From Diphasiastrum complanatum (Eukaryota > Streptophyta > Lycopodiopsida > Lycopodiales > Lycopodiaceae), in the NCBI GenBank assembly GCA_029204225.1, contig CM055113.1, positions 2,915,194 to 2,979,193 of the forward strand: a stretch of 64,000 nucleotides of DNA. Reading direction: 5' to 3'. The notes under the pieces were generated by a model that worked only from the letters and a program-made list of their open reading frames with translations, did no database searches and was not told the origin of the DNA. The position numbers and the translations under genes are program-made. Shown in pieces: positions 10,006 to 26,925 of the stretch (position 1 is the stretch's first letter; each line of letters begins with the position of its first letter).

Positions 10006-12329
10006 ATTTTGAATCGTCGTCCAGAGAGTTCTTGCAATAAAGTCCTTAGCAATTTGGCAAAGCTTTTTATGTGCACATACCTTATTATTCAAGCCATTGA
10101 CTTTAATATTTTGCATAAGCTCCATTGACTAACTTGAACACATAGTATTACTTTTTGAAAAGGCAAGCTATTTTTTTAGGTTTGGCATCGGCAATCTCAC
10201 AATTAGTTTGCACAAGATTATGCATGATTTTCAAATCTGGAAATTTATGATATTTCAGTCAGTATTACAATTACTATTATTTATTATTCATTATAGTTTT
10301 ATTACTCTATTAATAAATTGTAAATCCAATTCGCGAAAGTAGTCGTATATCTCACAATGCAATATTTAACATTAACAATTTCATGAAATTATTCCAAATT
10401 TTATAAATGAGTTTTGACAATTATGATTTGAGTTGCAAATGGGCAAAAATCTGGAGTATAATTTCTTCACTCAATCCACATACGAATCACCTTCAAGGAC
10501 CATTTCTCTCCATTATACATGAGAGACTTGTTGTAAAATATGTCGAAGACAAAACAAATTAGCCAAAAAAATAGTAGAGTCTTGCAAAGATACAAGAGTG
10601 GGCGACAATATTTAGATGAAGAGATGAAGGCTAAATAGATTTTTATTTCAAAGTCTTCCAAAAGCTACAAGAAAATCATGTCCATCCAAAGAAATGTCAT
10701 TCTTGGTGATGTGAATCCACATGTAACCTGCCTGGATGTTGTGTTGTGTTCTTCACAATGAGAGCTTCTAAAGAGTCTCAGTATATGCAAGCTATTTCAT
10801 CAAAACCCCATTCCCTCAACAAGTTTGGTCTCATGTGATGCAATGATTCTCTTGTAAACTATGAAAATATAGGTGGTTCATCTCTTTTTGTTGACCAAAG
10901 TAGTTTTATGATGTTATTGTTGAATTGCTCAAAGCAGATGGCTTGTGGATTTGTTGGTTATCTTTTGTAGGTAACATGGAAATTGATGAAATGTTATATG
11001 AACTTTTGGACTATTTGTATCAATCTGAAATTTCTTAGTTGATAATTTGTGGTGCAAGTTATAAAAACAAAAAACTTATAGCAAAAAGTTATACACTCCC
11101 TTTTATCAAATATTATCTTGTTCACTTCATCCTCAAGTCTCATTGGAACCACCTAGCTTACACCTTATTGTACCATGTTGACCCCTAATTTAAAGTAAAA
11201 AAACTTTTGAATGAGCTTAGACAAAGACCAACAATTGTCTAGTACTTACCTATTTGTAGATAGTGAAAAGGAGAAGGCCTTAAGCTAGAGAAATAGAATT
11301 ATGGGTATTTTTCAAAATGGTTCGACACATTGTACAAAGAGATGATTATTGAAAGGAACAACTTTAACATAGGAATTTGGGGTCATCAAGGTATGTGGGA
11401 GCACCTCGAGGCTCCAACCATGCTTGCCCTTTATCGGCAGGCTTCTGAATTTGAAACAATATATAGCCATCTTCATCAATATGTGATATTTTTGAGAGTG
11501 GTGAATGTTATTTTATACATGGAAATTCACAATAGTAGAGGTTTAGGGAGTCCTTGGTTCCCTTGTTTGAGTTCCAAAGGTATCCAATGTCGATCCATGC
11601 ATGCTTTAACTCAATCAGGGCTTGCTTCATGTTTTTGTTGGAAACAACAAAAGTTTTCTCCATACTCGTCAAATGTGCATTTGCACTCCCTACTTTACAA
11701 TTGGTGATACCCCTAGATTGTTGGAGGTTGTGGCTCATATCTGCACATCAATATAAAAGGATTCACAGGAATGGCAAAATGCTTGTTACTATTAGAATTC
11801 TCTTGAGGATTGGAAAGCAATTTCCCACTCAAATTATTTCTTATAGCCAATGCATTAAAAAGAGACCCCTTTTGATAGGTAAATGTCTTATTTTAGTCCA
11901 AGTCTATCAACTTTGAAGTGGGGGTGGACAAGAGGGACAAGTAAGTGTAAGCCTAGCTTAGGCTTAAGGAAACTGGAGGATGAAGTGCACAACAATGCAT
12001 TTGGTAATAGAGAGTGAATAGTTCTTTGCTTTATAAAGTTAGGAGAGGTGATTTTTTAATAGAGAACTAGGCACAATAGATACCATCACGTTAGAGTGCA
12101 CAAGAAGTGTTTAATTGAGAGCTTGATCATAGGTAATCATTTTATGAAGTGGAGATCATTATGGATGGCTGGTGTGCATATTCTCATGTTTGTTTAAGTG
12201 CTCTAGCAATGATGAGTCTTCATAGACGACCACCACATGGACCCTTCCAATTGAGATTTAGCTAGCTTGGAGTGAAACCATTGGATACAACATACCACTC
12301 TAATTTTTGTAGCTAGGTGTTGAGAAAGT
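10006..12329. other. No recognisable gene
   Basis: About 2.3 kb of A+T-rich sequence with short open frames on both strands, for example 11554-11916 (+) and 11508-11738 (-), without motifs that I recognise. The minus frame ending at 11508 has a helical stretch (NMKQALIELKHAWIDIG) that could be remnant coding sequence, but nothing supports a family. Confidence 0.4.
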
Positions 12330-12625
12330 ATGGAATCTCTCTATTTTTTCACTTCTAACTTAGAACTTAGAACTTGGAACTTTAAAAGTTTCTAACTTGG
12401 GACTTAAGATAACTTAGAATATTTCTAAACTTGAGTTTCTCAAGTCTAAGTTCTAATCCTAAGTTTAAGTTATTTTGTTATGTTAAGCTTCTACCCATGG
12501 ACTTACAAAACACATGCCATAGTAGAAGTTTATTGGCAAGTACTCATACGTGGGCTTACAAAACACATGCCACGGAGTTTTATTTTTATTTTTAGATTTT
12601 CAATGTGTTTGCACAGTTGCTAACA
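12330..12625 (-). repeat. LTR segment, family TGTTAGC (copy 1)
   Basis: On the minus strand it begins TGTTAGCAACTGTGC, directly after a purine tract CAAAGGAAAGGG. It matches 17940-18234 along its length, sharing aacacatgccacggagtttt and the cttctac-catgg...cttacaaa words. I read it as the start (U3) of a 3' LTR of a minus-strand element. The far end is not resolved. Just upstream on that strand is an open helical fragment, LTKMRDLQSKVVQHQEETK. Confidence 0.6.
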
Positions 12626-12874
12626 CCCTTTCCTTTGACATTGTGGCTAAAAAAACCACATGAAAATTTGTTATTGGAATTAAAGCCCTTAGCTATTGTT
12701 GAAGCCAATCCTTGGTTTCTTCTTGATGTTGCACCACCTTACTCTGAAGATCTCTCATCTTAGTCAATGTACCTTATTGTTGGAGTTTTTTTTTGTCAAT
12801 TTTACTCATCCTCATGATGACGTCTTGCAAACTTTATCCAAATAATTTTCCTTTCAATATTAGCCAACTCACAC

Positions 12875-14035
<1,161 letters not shown>

Positions 14036-14890
14036 CTTACGTCGGGATTTGTGTGGGTGGATGGAGAATCCTCGGTGCATGCAATGCATGGATTGCAATG
14101 GATTACGCAGACAAACACAAAGAATCTATTTGCGGTTTGCAAAAGTAGAAGAGTAGACAATCAGACAAAGCAATAAGAAAGTCAGAGAAAAAATGAGAGA
14201 TAGCAAAGCATGCGACATTGACTAAAATTTGATCACAAAAACAAGACAATAGTTGATTCAGATTGATGTATGAAAATACAAGTCAGGTAAATGTTGTGAG
14301 CACAAGACAATTGCAGGCGAAACCATGTGCTCATGAAGCTAACTCCACTTTGTAACAACTATGAGCTTATTTTGACAATCAGTCTGAGAGAAAGAATTGA
14401 TGGATGAAAGCATCTACAATGTTTGTCTCTGATTACTATCACATACGTTTATTACAATGATTCTCATCTATATACAATTTGTATTTGTGCAGATGTAAGT
14501 ACAAGAAGGTAGGCGTGGAGCCGTTGTGCCCTCTGGAGTAGATCGTGGCTGCTGCTGTCATTGTCCAAATAGTTGCACAGACATGAAGTGGGCGAGGCGA
14601 GTGGTGTGAGAAGGCTTCGACTATTCGGAGTCATGTCACTGCCGATAGTCGATGAAGTCGAGAAAGTCGGGATAGTCCATAGTTCAACAGAAGTCGATAG
14701 TCAACAAGTCAGCTTTAGTCGATAAGTCGGCCTTCCTTGACAAGTCGGTTGCCACTTTGATGCCTATTTCTGACAATAGAGTATTTCAGTAGACTGTGCG
14801 ACAATGCATGTAAAACTACAACCTATCCTTTATTGAAAAAGTCAATCAACTAGAGAAATATACAAATCATCTAAGAGAAAGTATAGCAAA
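14036..14890 (-). repeat. Solo or fragmentary Copia LTR (TGTTGG family)
   Basis: The left end (cgtcgggatttg ... gagaatcctcggtgcatg) matches the LTR end at 31198 (tgttgggattcg ... gggaatcctcagtacatg). Shared features continue: acaagacaattg, a TATA-like region near 14470 (tatatac), a block of gtcgatag/agtcgg words and a terminal-region word gactgtgcgacaatg. No primer site or internal sequence adjoins the left end, so this is a solo LTR or a fragment, minus orientation. The right end is not determined. Confidence 0.55.
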
Positions 14891-17296
<2,406 letters not shown>

Positions 17297-17879
17297 GGGG
17301 AGGGGGTAGGGTCGCGATCTTCAGAGCTGTCCCATTTTGGCCCCAGTTTCACAACAGCCACACAAAAAAAAATTGGATGCCTGGGCGCCACATGTCCAGG
17401 CAGTTAGAATGTATCCTGTTGGAAGTAAATCTTGTTTGTCAATGTTTGGCTAGATCTACTCAAGATGTGGTGTCGTATAGAGAGGATCGTCTGCATTCTA
17501 AGTTTCTACCAAGCTTCAGACGGAGTGCGAAAATAGAAAACAATGATGAAGCACTAAGGCTTACCCAACTAGTGCTCGAAATACAAATGAAACTAACTAA
17601 GATGACAAAATACAAAACCTTACTAAGGCTTACCCAACTAGCAAGGTGATTAAACTAAATCCTAGACTAACACCCAAAGGGAATTATAATGAAAGATTGC
17701 GGCTAACTAATAATCAATCAACAAAATACATGCCACAATACAAACCAATGAGAAGGAGACAAGAGGAGGCCCGAGCACCTTCCCTCAAGCTATGCACCTT
17801 CCAAAAGGGAACACAAATGAAATAGAGAGATAATCTCAAAAATAGAGAACTTGATAGCTTAATCTCAAAAGTGTTATTT

Positions 17880-18234
17880 ACAAAGCAAATACCTCTCCTT
17901 TTATGGCAAGGAAGGTCTTCCATAAGAATCCACTAACTTATGGGACTAATCTATTTCTAGCCTTTCTAGAACTTCTTAGGATTTAGAGCTTCAAAGTTTC
18001 TTAACTTAGAAAAACTTAAGATAAAATATTTCTAATCTTAAGTTTCCTAAGTCTAAGTTCTAAATCTAAGTTTAAGCTATTTTATTATTTTTTAAGCTTC
18101 TACTCATGGGCTTACAAACATATGCCATGGCGGAAGTTTATTAACAAACACTCGTACGTAGACTTACAAAACACATGCCACGGAGTTTTATTTTTCTCTT
18201 TTTTATTTTTTATGTGTTAGCACAGATGCTAACA
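17880..18234 (-). repeat. 3' LTR segment, family TGTTAGC (copy 2)
   Basis: The minus strand reads AAGGAGGGGGATAA then TGTTAGCATCTGTGCTAACA, a classic polypurine tract followed by an LTR start. The first ~290 bp match copy 1 at 12330-12625. A TATA-like GCCATAAAAGGAGAGG (minus) lies near 17890-17910, about 330 bp into the LTR, a plausible promoter. The distal LTR end is not resolved. Confidence 0.65.
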
Positions 18235-18318
18235 TTATCCCCCTCCTTATTGGATTGATGGTCCCACACCAATCGAAGCCTTTTCTTCCTGGATCTTCTG
18301 TGCTTATTGGAGGCAAGA

Positions 18319-19625
18319 CTATTGCTGTTGGGAGTGGTAGATTGTAGTGCCGATGCCCTCCATCATTTGCCACCGTAGTTTGTTCAAGAAGGGCATGAGT
18401 TTGTAATAATGGAGCATACCCTGTAGAAAGTTGTGGGTTTTCCATAGCTCCACCATATCAACGTGCAGGGCTGAAGTTAGTGCAGCACGATAATAAAGCC
18501 TTGCTATGCTGATGTGGTCTTCTTGCGTTCGCAATGGTTTATTGATATCAAGGGCGATTGGGGGTAGCCCTCGATCCCAAAAACCCTTGACTTTTGCCAG
18601 AAATGCTACCAGGCCGCAATTGTCTGCAAAGTATCTGACATCACGATCAGGGTTGCCATGGTGCTTCTGGTAGAATACACGGCAGTTGGTGACCATGTCT
18701 TTGACTAAGTTGCCGGTATTGACGTCTGTGAGCTTGGGCCAAAATATCCTATTCTTGACCTTGATGGCAGGATAGTAATAAGGATTTGTGTGCATATAGA
18801 AGGGAGCTTCGATATACCGTGGCATCGAGGTCTTACTTTGTAAGAAGAGCTGATGGCGCCAGAGAGGGTGTGGATCCAGGTTTTTGACTACTTCTTCATG
18901 TGTTTGACATTGGTCCAAATCTGGCAATATGTAGCCACCTCGCTCTTTTGTCATTGGATAATTCTTGGCAAACTCTTGAGAGGCGCGCAACTCCTTGCTT
19001 GGTTCTATGGGTGTGATTCAGTGCCGGATGGTTGGTGCTTCAGAGGCAATCTCATGTTGAATTTGTAGGGTCAGGAGAGAGGGGAGGGGAAGGGTTAGCT
19101 TCAGCAATTCTTTGTGACTCAAGAGAAAATTGACGTTGAATAAATGGGGGGTTAGTGGTGTCGAGAGGGTTAGAAGCGGTGGAAGAAAAAAGATAATGTT
19201 GGGAGCTGGTACCACCAGAGCTTGATGGATTGGTTGGTGCTTGAGCTCCTTGCCCCAGGGATTGGCCTTGAAAGGAGGAGCCTTGAGTACCAGGAAGAGG
19301 CTATTGGAATCCTAATCCATCTCCACCATCTGGTCCATAAAAGTGGTGCCCTGAATCATGGAACTGGGCATGCTCTGCATGAACAGACAACGTTGACTGG
19401 ACAACTGTCTTTAACTGTTCTTCCAGGGTGGCAATGTGCTGGTTCAGGGCCTCGATGGAAGCAAGGTATAATTGTTGTAATTTTGTGTGCTGCTCCATCG
19501 TGGCTTTCAAGTTTTGGGCCAACATTTGATATGCCACCACTGGAATGGGAGTTCCCTCAGTAATTGCTGGTGGTGCAAAGTCGTGGAAGTCTGAATTACC
19601 ACCCGGCCCCACATTTGCATCATTC
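18319..19625 (-). pseudogene. Unrecognised gag-like ORF just upstream of a PPT and LTR
   Basis: The minus strand carries three parts. The first, 19612-19301, is a coiled-coil (MLAQNLKATMEQHTKLQQLY; LNQHIATLEEQLKTVVQ) after a Gly/Pro start. Next comes a Ser/Pro/Gly/Gln-rich linker in a shifted frame (SSGGTSSQHYLF; ANPSPPLSPDP). Last is a well-preserved globular-looking segment of about 224 residues, 18990-18319, with HPLWRHQLFLQSKTSM, YYYPAIKVKNRIFWPKL, RYFADNCGLVAFLAKVKGFW and FLQGMLHYYKLMPFL. An in-frame TGA at about 19016 and one frameshift break it. The coiled-coil, linker and capsid-like order suggests a gag. Its stop lies about 80 bp before the PPT, so pol is absent or lay upstream. No family is recognised. 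Confidence 0.5.
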
Positions 19626-21300
19626 TAGATATGGTGTGATTTGACTCATATTATACAAGTTTGACTATTGCATTCATACCTTGTTCAATATATGTGCTAT
19701 TATGAAAAAGAGCATTTCTTGCTTTGATTGCATGAACTTTTGGAGCATGGGGGACTAGAATGACATATCAAATTCAATGCTAAGTTTCAAAAGGAACCGA
19801 CAAAACATGGAATGGTAAATGGCCAACAAGGCCTAATCTAATATTCTTCCTATTCTTCCCAAGTTTCAATTTGTTAAATATTTTATCTTTATTAGCTTCT
19901 CAATGCTCAAGCTAATACCCCATTGTTCTCATCGTAATGCCAAAATGATTGAATTTGCTCTTAACTGCAATTTTGCCAAGAATGCTAAATTTGATGCTCC
20001 TTAGTTGCCAATACTAGTGATGCCAAGATTACATCAATAAGCTAGATACACAAAAGAGACATCGACGTAGAGCATGGGTTGCTTGATTTATGATTCTAGA
20101 AGAGATTAAGGTGAAGGGATAGCCTACATACACATGAACTATATTAATGCTTCATATTTGCAAAACTTTGTTGTTGATGATAGAGAATTGTTGTAATAGC
20201 TTGAGTTCCATTAATATAGTTTATACTGTTATCATGAATGATGCAATCTAAGCTTGGACTCCTCGGAACATAGAAGGGGAGCATATACTCCTGATGGCTA
20301 GAACATGCCACTTGAGTTAGAAATCGACCTACAGAAATCATCATGTAGAATTAAATCAGTCAAGGAAATCTATCACCATGTCAGCTCTAGGGGTGATTGC
20401 CCCAAATCATGAAGTAAGGGTGAGCCTAATTATCAATACTATTAATAGATAAAGGTTCTACGACCTTTGGGAACTAGTGTTGAAACATCTAGTTCAGGGC
20501 TGTGCTATATCTGGCAGACGTGTCTCATACTTTTAAGTATAAGACAATATCAAATCCATCTTTCATAATTTCAATTGGGTTACAACACTGCCTCACCTTG
20601 GTGGGTTGGTTTTGATTGCCCCGTGGTGTAAGTAACCATTCATGTAGGTATTTAGCATAATGGCTAGCTAATCTCATTGTATCATTTGCATTCTCTTTGA
20701 TTAGGATAGAGGCTTTTTCTAAGTCATCGCAGGTTTTCTTATAGGCATCAAGAGAACTAAGAATGAAAGGCCACCTAAACTGGAAATAAGCTCAAGAGTA
20801 TGGTCGTTCAATGAGAATTTAGGACTTGGTAGTCATAACAGTTAGGAGTCAAGCCTCGCTATGCAATTGTGCTTCACCTACATTTGATTTTTGTGAAATT
20901 TCTTGAAAAATTTTGGGTTATGTGAAAAATGAAAATCAGCATTTGAATGACCATGCAACACATCATGTCATGATCAAGATCTTGACATTTTCCCTTTACT
21001 AAAATGTCTGCTTAGGGTTTTTATATACAATTTGCGCATAGCTTCTGATGCTTAGCTAATTGTGAATTTTAGGTTATATGCTTGGAAACAACAAAACATG
21101 GCTGGAAGATTCTTTGAAATTGACCAGTCCAAGTACATGTTTGCAGTAGTTGTGAAATAAAAATGTTGAACCATGATTCTTGTAAGGAGTTAATTAGACA
21201 TATAGAGGATTCAAATTTATGATAACATGCTACCAATATTAAGAAATTTAAATGTGACTGAAATTCAATAGTATTTTTTAATTAGCAGAATGCGTGTGTG
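19626..21300. other. No recognisable gene
   Basis: About 1.7 kb with no coding region, LTR end or primer site that I can support on either strand. Confidence 0.4.
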
Positions 21301-21337
21301 TGTGTGCTCACACCATCGACCACATAAATCACACATG

Positions 21338-21339
<2 letters not shown>

Positions 21340-21376
<37 letters not shown>

Positions 21377-21378
21377 TT

Positions 21379-21420
<42 letters not shown>

Positions 21421-21480
21421 ATTGAAGCACAAATCATACACACAAATCCACATGAACTCACGTACATACACACACATACA
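21340..21480. repeat. Interrupted (CA)n microsatellite
   Basis: Two main CA runs (21340-21374 and 21387-21419), then scattered acacac/acatac words to about 21480. It directly abuts the left end of the truncated Gypsy copy, whose homology starts at about 21490. Confidence 0.95.
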
Positions 21481-21489
21481 TCGGTCACC

Positions 21490-24270
21490 CGAGTCCACCC
21501 TACAACAGTTCCAAGAGGGATGCCACCAGAAAAACAACATTTTCAAGCCCCGGTGCTTGCAGTCACGCGAGCACAGAAGCGAAAGGAAGTGACTCATTCA
21601 CCACTCCCATCAGTATCCGATGATTAACCCTTAGCTACAGAACCGTATCCGAATGTGAGAAAAGAAGTAAGACAATATCACAAGATACAACATTGGGTAC
21701 AAAGAGCGCAAGCGGAAGAAAAAGCACAAGCAAAAGACGTACCTACAGAACCTCCTGATGTTGAAGATTCGGTACCACAAGCGGGCTCACCATTGCAAAC
21801 TGATCAGATTGATCGGTTGCATCATCATGAACCACTTTTCACATGGTGGAGCCCAAGGATCCGCACACTGAGGTGCTCATAAGTTTGCTAGCAAGCCGTG
21901 TTAACTAACCTCTTGGAGAATTATTGTGGATTGTGCCACAAGCCAAGAGACTTATGGCTGAATGGGCCAAAGCTGAAGTGGAATTAATAACAGCAAAGCC
22001 CATATACTGTTCGGGCTACGAAGAAACGAGCAACGTCCTCCACATTGGAGTAGTGTGGGAAAGCGAAAAACACGATATCAACCTTCTGATAAAGCACAAG
22101 AGATTTGAAGACGAGGCAGCAGTAGTGGATGGAGGATCAGGTGTAAATTTGATCTCCACTACTTTGTACCAGAAATGGGGTTTGAAAGGATTGAAACCAA
22201 CAAAATTTGCCATCAAGCTAGGAGATCAATCATGTGTAGAACCAAAAGGTGTAGTTGATGAAATCTTTGTAAAAATAGTGAGAATGCAGTTTGTGATCAC
22301 TTTTGTGGTGATAGACATACCAGAGTCCCCTTCTACTTATGAACTTTTACTAGGAAGACCATGGTTGAGGACTCCGTAAGTGGGTCACAACTAGGAAACC
22401 GAAAAACTCACCTTTGAAAAAAGGGAGCAAGCTGTAAAGGTCGATCCAACCACATGGGCGTTGAAACCAATTACACCAAAGGCTGATGATGGATCATTGA
22501 TCGCCCAAAGCAAGCCAGAGGAGGTCACTACGATTCTGAAACAGATATCATGAGATGGACGGACACATTGGCAACTATTGACTTTATGGTTGGGCATGCT
22601 TGTCAACATAATTCTGATCTAGAACCCAGCACATCTTCACCCAAGTGCTACACATTGGACACACCAATCACTTTCGGGATGAACATGATCAATGTCGCAC
22701 GGCTATCAGCGAAAGCTATTGAGAACCCTATGGACGATGATCTAGTCCCTTGGCAATATGCTTTTACCTACAACAAGGAGACTGAGCTAATAGATGAGCA
22801 GGTCCTGCAACATATGGACCCAGATCGTTATGGAGAAAGTACTAGCTCAACCACCACAAAAATTCGCAATGGCTAAAGTTTCCAAGATAGATCCACCCAA
22901 GGCACCTGCCAACAAAAAAAATCAGTTTAGACAATCTTACAACCAGGTGATCCGATGGAGTGATCTGCTAGAGGAGGCCATTGCTACGATGGAAGTTGAT
23001 ATTCGTAATCATGAGGTGAATGTCACACCAGTTTCAAAGAAAGACAATAAGGATGAACCCAACTATGTGAGCAGAAAAGAAAAGAAGAAGGTGTTGGATT
23101 CCTTGAAGTCAATGCGAATGGACTCAAATGCAACGTCATCTTCCTCACATATGACTAGTAGCCCAAAGATTATGAGTCGGGTAAGATCAATATGCTAAAG
23201 GAGGAAACTCGTTGAATGCTAGTTCACAAGATGCCATAAACCTTCAAGAACTAGACGATGTAGTAATCATGATGCCACAAGCTCAAAGAGAATATGATCA
23301 AAGTCACAAACCAGCGGAGCAAGTCTTCGAAGGAGCTGCGCAAATGCAACCTATGAATCTAGCTAAACCAGGTGAAGAAGAGAAGATTGTGCATGTGGGA
23401 GAACAATTAACGCCCACTCAATTCAAAAGATATGCTCATTGTTGGTGGGATACAGAGATTGTTTTGCTTGGAATTACAGTGATCTAAAGAGTATCCCACC
23501 AATCATAGTCCAACACACCATACCCTTGGTGGATGGAGTAGTCCCCAAGGTAATTCGTTACTATCGCTGCAACCGAATTATACAGAGTTGATCAAGCAAG
23601 AGTTGCAAAAATTGCTAGATACTAATTTCATTTATGAGATCGAGCACACTGAATGGGTATCGCAATAGTCATAGTACCCAAGAAGAATGGAAAAATGCGG
23701 ATCTGTGTGATTCTGAAAGCGTTAAATGCAGTCACCAAGAAGGATCATTTTCCCTTACCATTTACGGAAAGTGTTCTAGACAGAGTAGCAGGAGTAGAAG
23801 CCTATAGTTTTTTGGACGGTTTCAGTGACTACAATCAGGTGACAATAGCGCCACAAGATCAGCACATAATGAGGAACCTATGCCTACAAGGTGATGCTGT
23901 CTGGACTTTGTAATGTCCCAAGTACCTTTCAACGAGTTATGCAGGTGGCATTCAAAGAATATTTGCAGATTTTTTTGGAGATTTTCTTGGATGATCTGCG
24001 CCTGCACGGACCTAACTCGGAGCACTTATCCAATTTGGAAAAGGTGCTAAAGAAATGTCGCGAGTATCAGATATCCCTGAATCCAGAAAAGTGTCAATTT
24101 TTGGTGACACATGGCCTAATCCTTGGCTATATAGTATCCAGACACAGGATCGCCACGAACCTGTATAGAATCTTTAATTTGGACTTTGTAGAGTAAGCAC
24201 GACCAATCTACACGCTCACAACGAAACCACATTGGATGAAGCAAGCCCCACAAGCTTTCCAAAATGTTCG
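21490..24270 (+). pseudogene. Truncated Ty3/Gypsy copy (protease to RT)
   Basis: It parallels 53185-56070 of the larger Gypsy element. It carries the aspartic protease VVDGGSGVNLISTTLYQKWG and LLLGRPWLR (about 22115-22375), a linker (WSDLLEEAIATMEVDIRNHE), then RT: VPKKNGKMRICVILKALNAV, YSFLDGFSDYNQ, the catalytic FLDDLRLHG box and NPEKCQFLVTHGLILGYIVS. Homology stops near 24267 (caagctttccaaaatgttc), at the start of RNase H, so it is a 3'-truncated copy. Several stops and shifts (e.g. about 22377, 22550, 23485) make it inactive. Confidence 0.9.
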
Positions 24271-24887
24271 GACAAATTTTGACTTGGGATGGGTCTAGCC
24301 AAAATGCCTTAGCGAGGGAAGGATCCACATTGTCCTTAAACGGGTAATCAGAGTCTGACTAATTCCAATCTTTGGGACCCCACTGATCACCTCCTACTCC
24401 CAGGTCAATGAGAGTTTGGGACGTACTGATTCTAAGTGATTGTCTCACCTCCAATATCTAAATTCACTGAACCAATTCCAAGAGTACTATGAGATGTATC
24501 ATAGAGTAGTTCACTTCACCCTGACCCTCTCTAGACACTACATGGTATAGTATTATGGAGGAAACTACCAATAGTTTGAAGTGTCTAAGAGTATCATCTT
24601 TGAGCTGAATATGCCATCGCCACAATGGTTCTCTCTTTTGATTTCCATTCCACTCTCCTAACTCATGCTTCTTTTGGGACTCAGATAGATTGGATCAACA
24701 TTTCTAGAGTGATAAGTTGATCTTGAACTTTTAGAACATTCCACTCTCTCTCATGTGTACTCATTTATCTATCACTGTGTCTGACTCTTAGAATGCGGTA
24801 TCATCTGCTAAGGATCCTCCAGGAAGGTGTCCTAAACATTGACGATAGAGATTTCAAGACCTTGTGATATTTGTGATTTCGGTACCA
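24271..24887. other. No recognisable gene
   Basis: Sequence right of the Gypsy truncation. No coding signal. If the adjacent LTR call is correct, this would be the start of a minus-strand element's internal region. Confidence 0.35.
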
Positions 24888-25228
24888 TGTCATAATATGG
24901 ATTTCACATTCTCACACCCCCCTTTCTATAATTGGCATATCTCTTTCCCTTGCTTGATTTATCCGTATCGTATGATGCTAGGAAATGATTTTATTGATAT
25001 CACTATCAAAGTTTGTAGCTCAAGTAGGGTATTCCCTTAGGTCCAGGTAGTGACATTCATAAGGGGTTTTGACTAACTGATAATGAGTGTTTTACATATT
25101 TCGTCAATTCGGACTTTTACAGCTTGGTAGGTTTTTCTTAGATCATCTTCTTCTTATGCCCGTGCTAGTGAGAGGACCCGGGTTCTAGGGGCCCGTGAAT
25201 CCCGCAATGCCCGTATATTCCAATGACA
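24888..25228 (-). repeat. Possible LTR with adjacent primer site
   Basis: It is bounded by TGTCAT (24888) and ATGACA (25228), perfect 6 bp inverted ends with TG...CA. Directly outside the left end, the minus strand reads TGGTACCGAAAT, which differs from the Copia primer site TGGTATCAAAGC only by C/T and G/A changes. Together this suggests a minus-strand 5' LTR of about 341 bp with a deaminated primer site. I have no second copy to confirm it. Confidence 0.35.
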
Positions 25229-26925
25229 TAATGGGAATTGTGTTCTAGGTTTGGCATGAAAATGAAACAACTGTTTTTTTATTTATTTTCCAGGCCTGGG
25301 AGGATAGCCTCATTGGGTGCCCAGTAGCCCTCCTTTATATTCCAAGAGGTTGGGGTTTTACATGATTCAAAGTCAACCCATACATCATATGAAGCACCAA
25401 CAAATACTTAAGCACAGAGCATGACTATTATCAACCATTCATCGAGTGAGTAAATTCATAAAGAAACTATTGCATTGGTTTTTCTATCAGACATTCCGTA
25501 TGAGTATTAAAAACTTGGAAAAAGCAAATTACAGATTCAGTTGAGCACTTCGGCAACCATTATAGACATTTATACTAGTCGAGGCTCAACTTCGTAATCG
25601 TAATGCGTGTTACTTAGATACACATTCAAAACTTTTATTAATGAGAAAAAGATTTGAAGTAGCAATACAAACATTCAGGGTGATGGGAAAATATACCTCA
25701 ATACTGGTTGTCAGATCGCACTCAACGGAAGGGGAGGCTCAGTCACCGTTTGCACTGGTCCAACTTGACTCGTTTGGACTACCATTTTCTCTCATTGAAT
25801 GCTTGTTGGGTCTTTTTGTCAATGATAACCCAAAAGTATTTCTTCTACAAAACATGACCCTGCAGGCTCTTTGGACGTGGACAGATTGTTAGCTGGATGT
25901 CCTTCATTGCTAGGAACAATGGCTTAGTGCTTGCTCACTACCTGTTTCAGAGCGTGTAGTGAGGGCTGAAAGAAATGTGCTACTTGCTGTTGAAGGCCAG
26001 ATCATTGAGAGGTGTGGAGTGTGGTCATTCCATTGCATATTGAACCCGCTGCGTCTTCTTTTGTCTCTTATGGTGCTCTGATGTCAGATAACTAGTTTAC
26101 TAAAAGTAATGAGGAGCTAACTGCTGGACAGGTAGCGGAGAGAGGGTCGCGTTCAGCCTTGCAGTTTGACGGTCTAGACTGCCTCTCATGCTTTTTTTGA
26201 GTGATGGTTTGAAAAACCATTTGACCTTCAAATCTGAAATGACATTGATAGTCTAGAGATGGGTATGAATTTCAAAGATGAGCCGCCAAGTTAGAAGGTC
26301 TGAAAGTTGAATCATGAATGTTAAACTTTGTGCTAAAATTTTTATGAAGTTTCAAGTGATGTATATAATATATTTATTGTGAATTTATACAAGTAAAAAA
26401 ACAAAGACACATTTCAAAATGACGTTTTTGAATTGTATGTGCCTGTCTACTATGATGGCCAATTTATTAAGACACTTGTATTTTACGGCCAAAATGGCTC
26501 TTTACGGTCAATATGGCTATCAAACTACAAGGCTGGTTGTGTTTGGAAGAGATGATCATTCGAGTCTCGGAAGCCTTCAACCAGGCTGTTAGACAACGCA
26601 AATCATCAGCGTTCATAGTCATTGTCAACGCTCTCTTACTCTTCGTCTTCCTTTTGAAACCATTCTTCGCCTTCCTCATAGGATTAGATCAATGTGTAGC
26701 CAAAGCTTTGACTTGTTGAAAAGCATTATGATAGCACCTGCGCCTTCATTGCTAGCTGACTGTATTGAATGTTTGCTGGTCTCTGTTGTGTAAGGGTCTT
26801 GGAAGGCATTTAGATTTAGATATCTATAAGTGGAAGACCGAAGACTAGTAGACTCGAAGACATGCTTCAAACTATTCAAGATGTAGAAGCTGGCTCTAGT
26901 AAACTAGCTGAGGTATTGGTTACTC
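25229..26925. other. No recognisable gene
   Basis: Short open frames only. A single plus-strand frame, 26513-26719, has a hydrophobic stretch (FIVIVNALLLFVFLLKPF), but nothing supports a gene. Confidence 0.35.
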
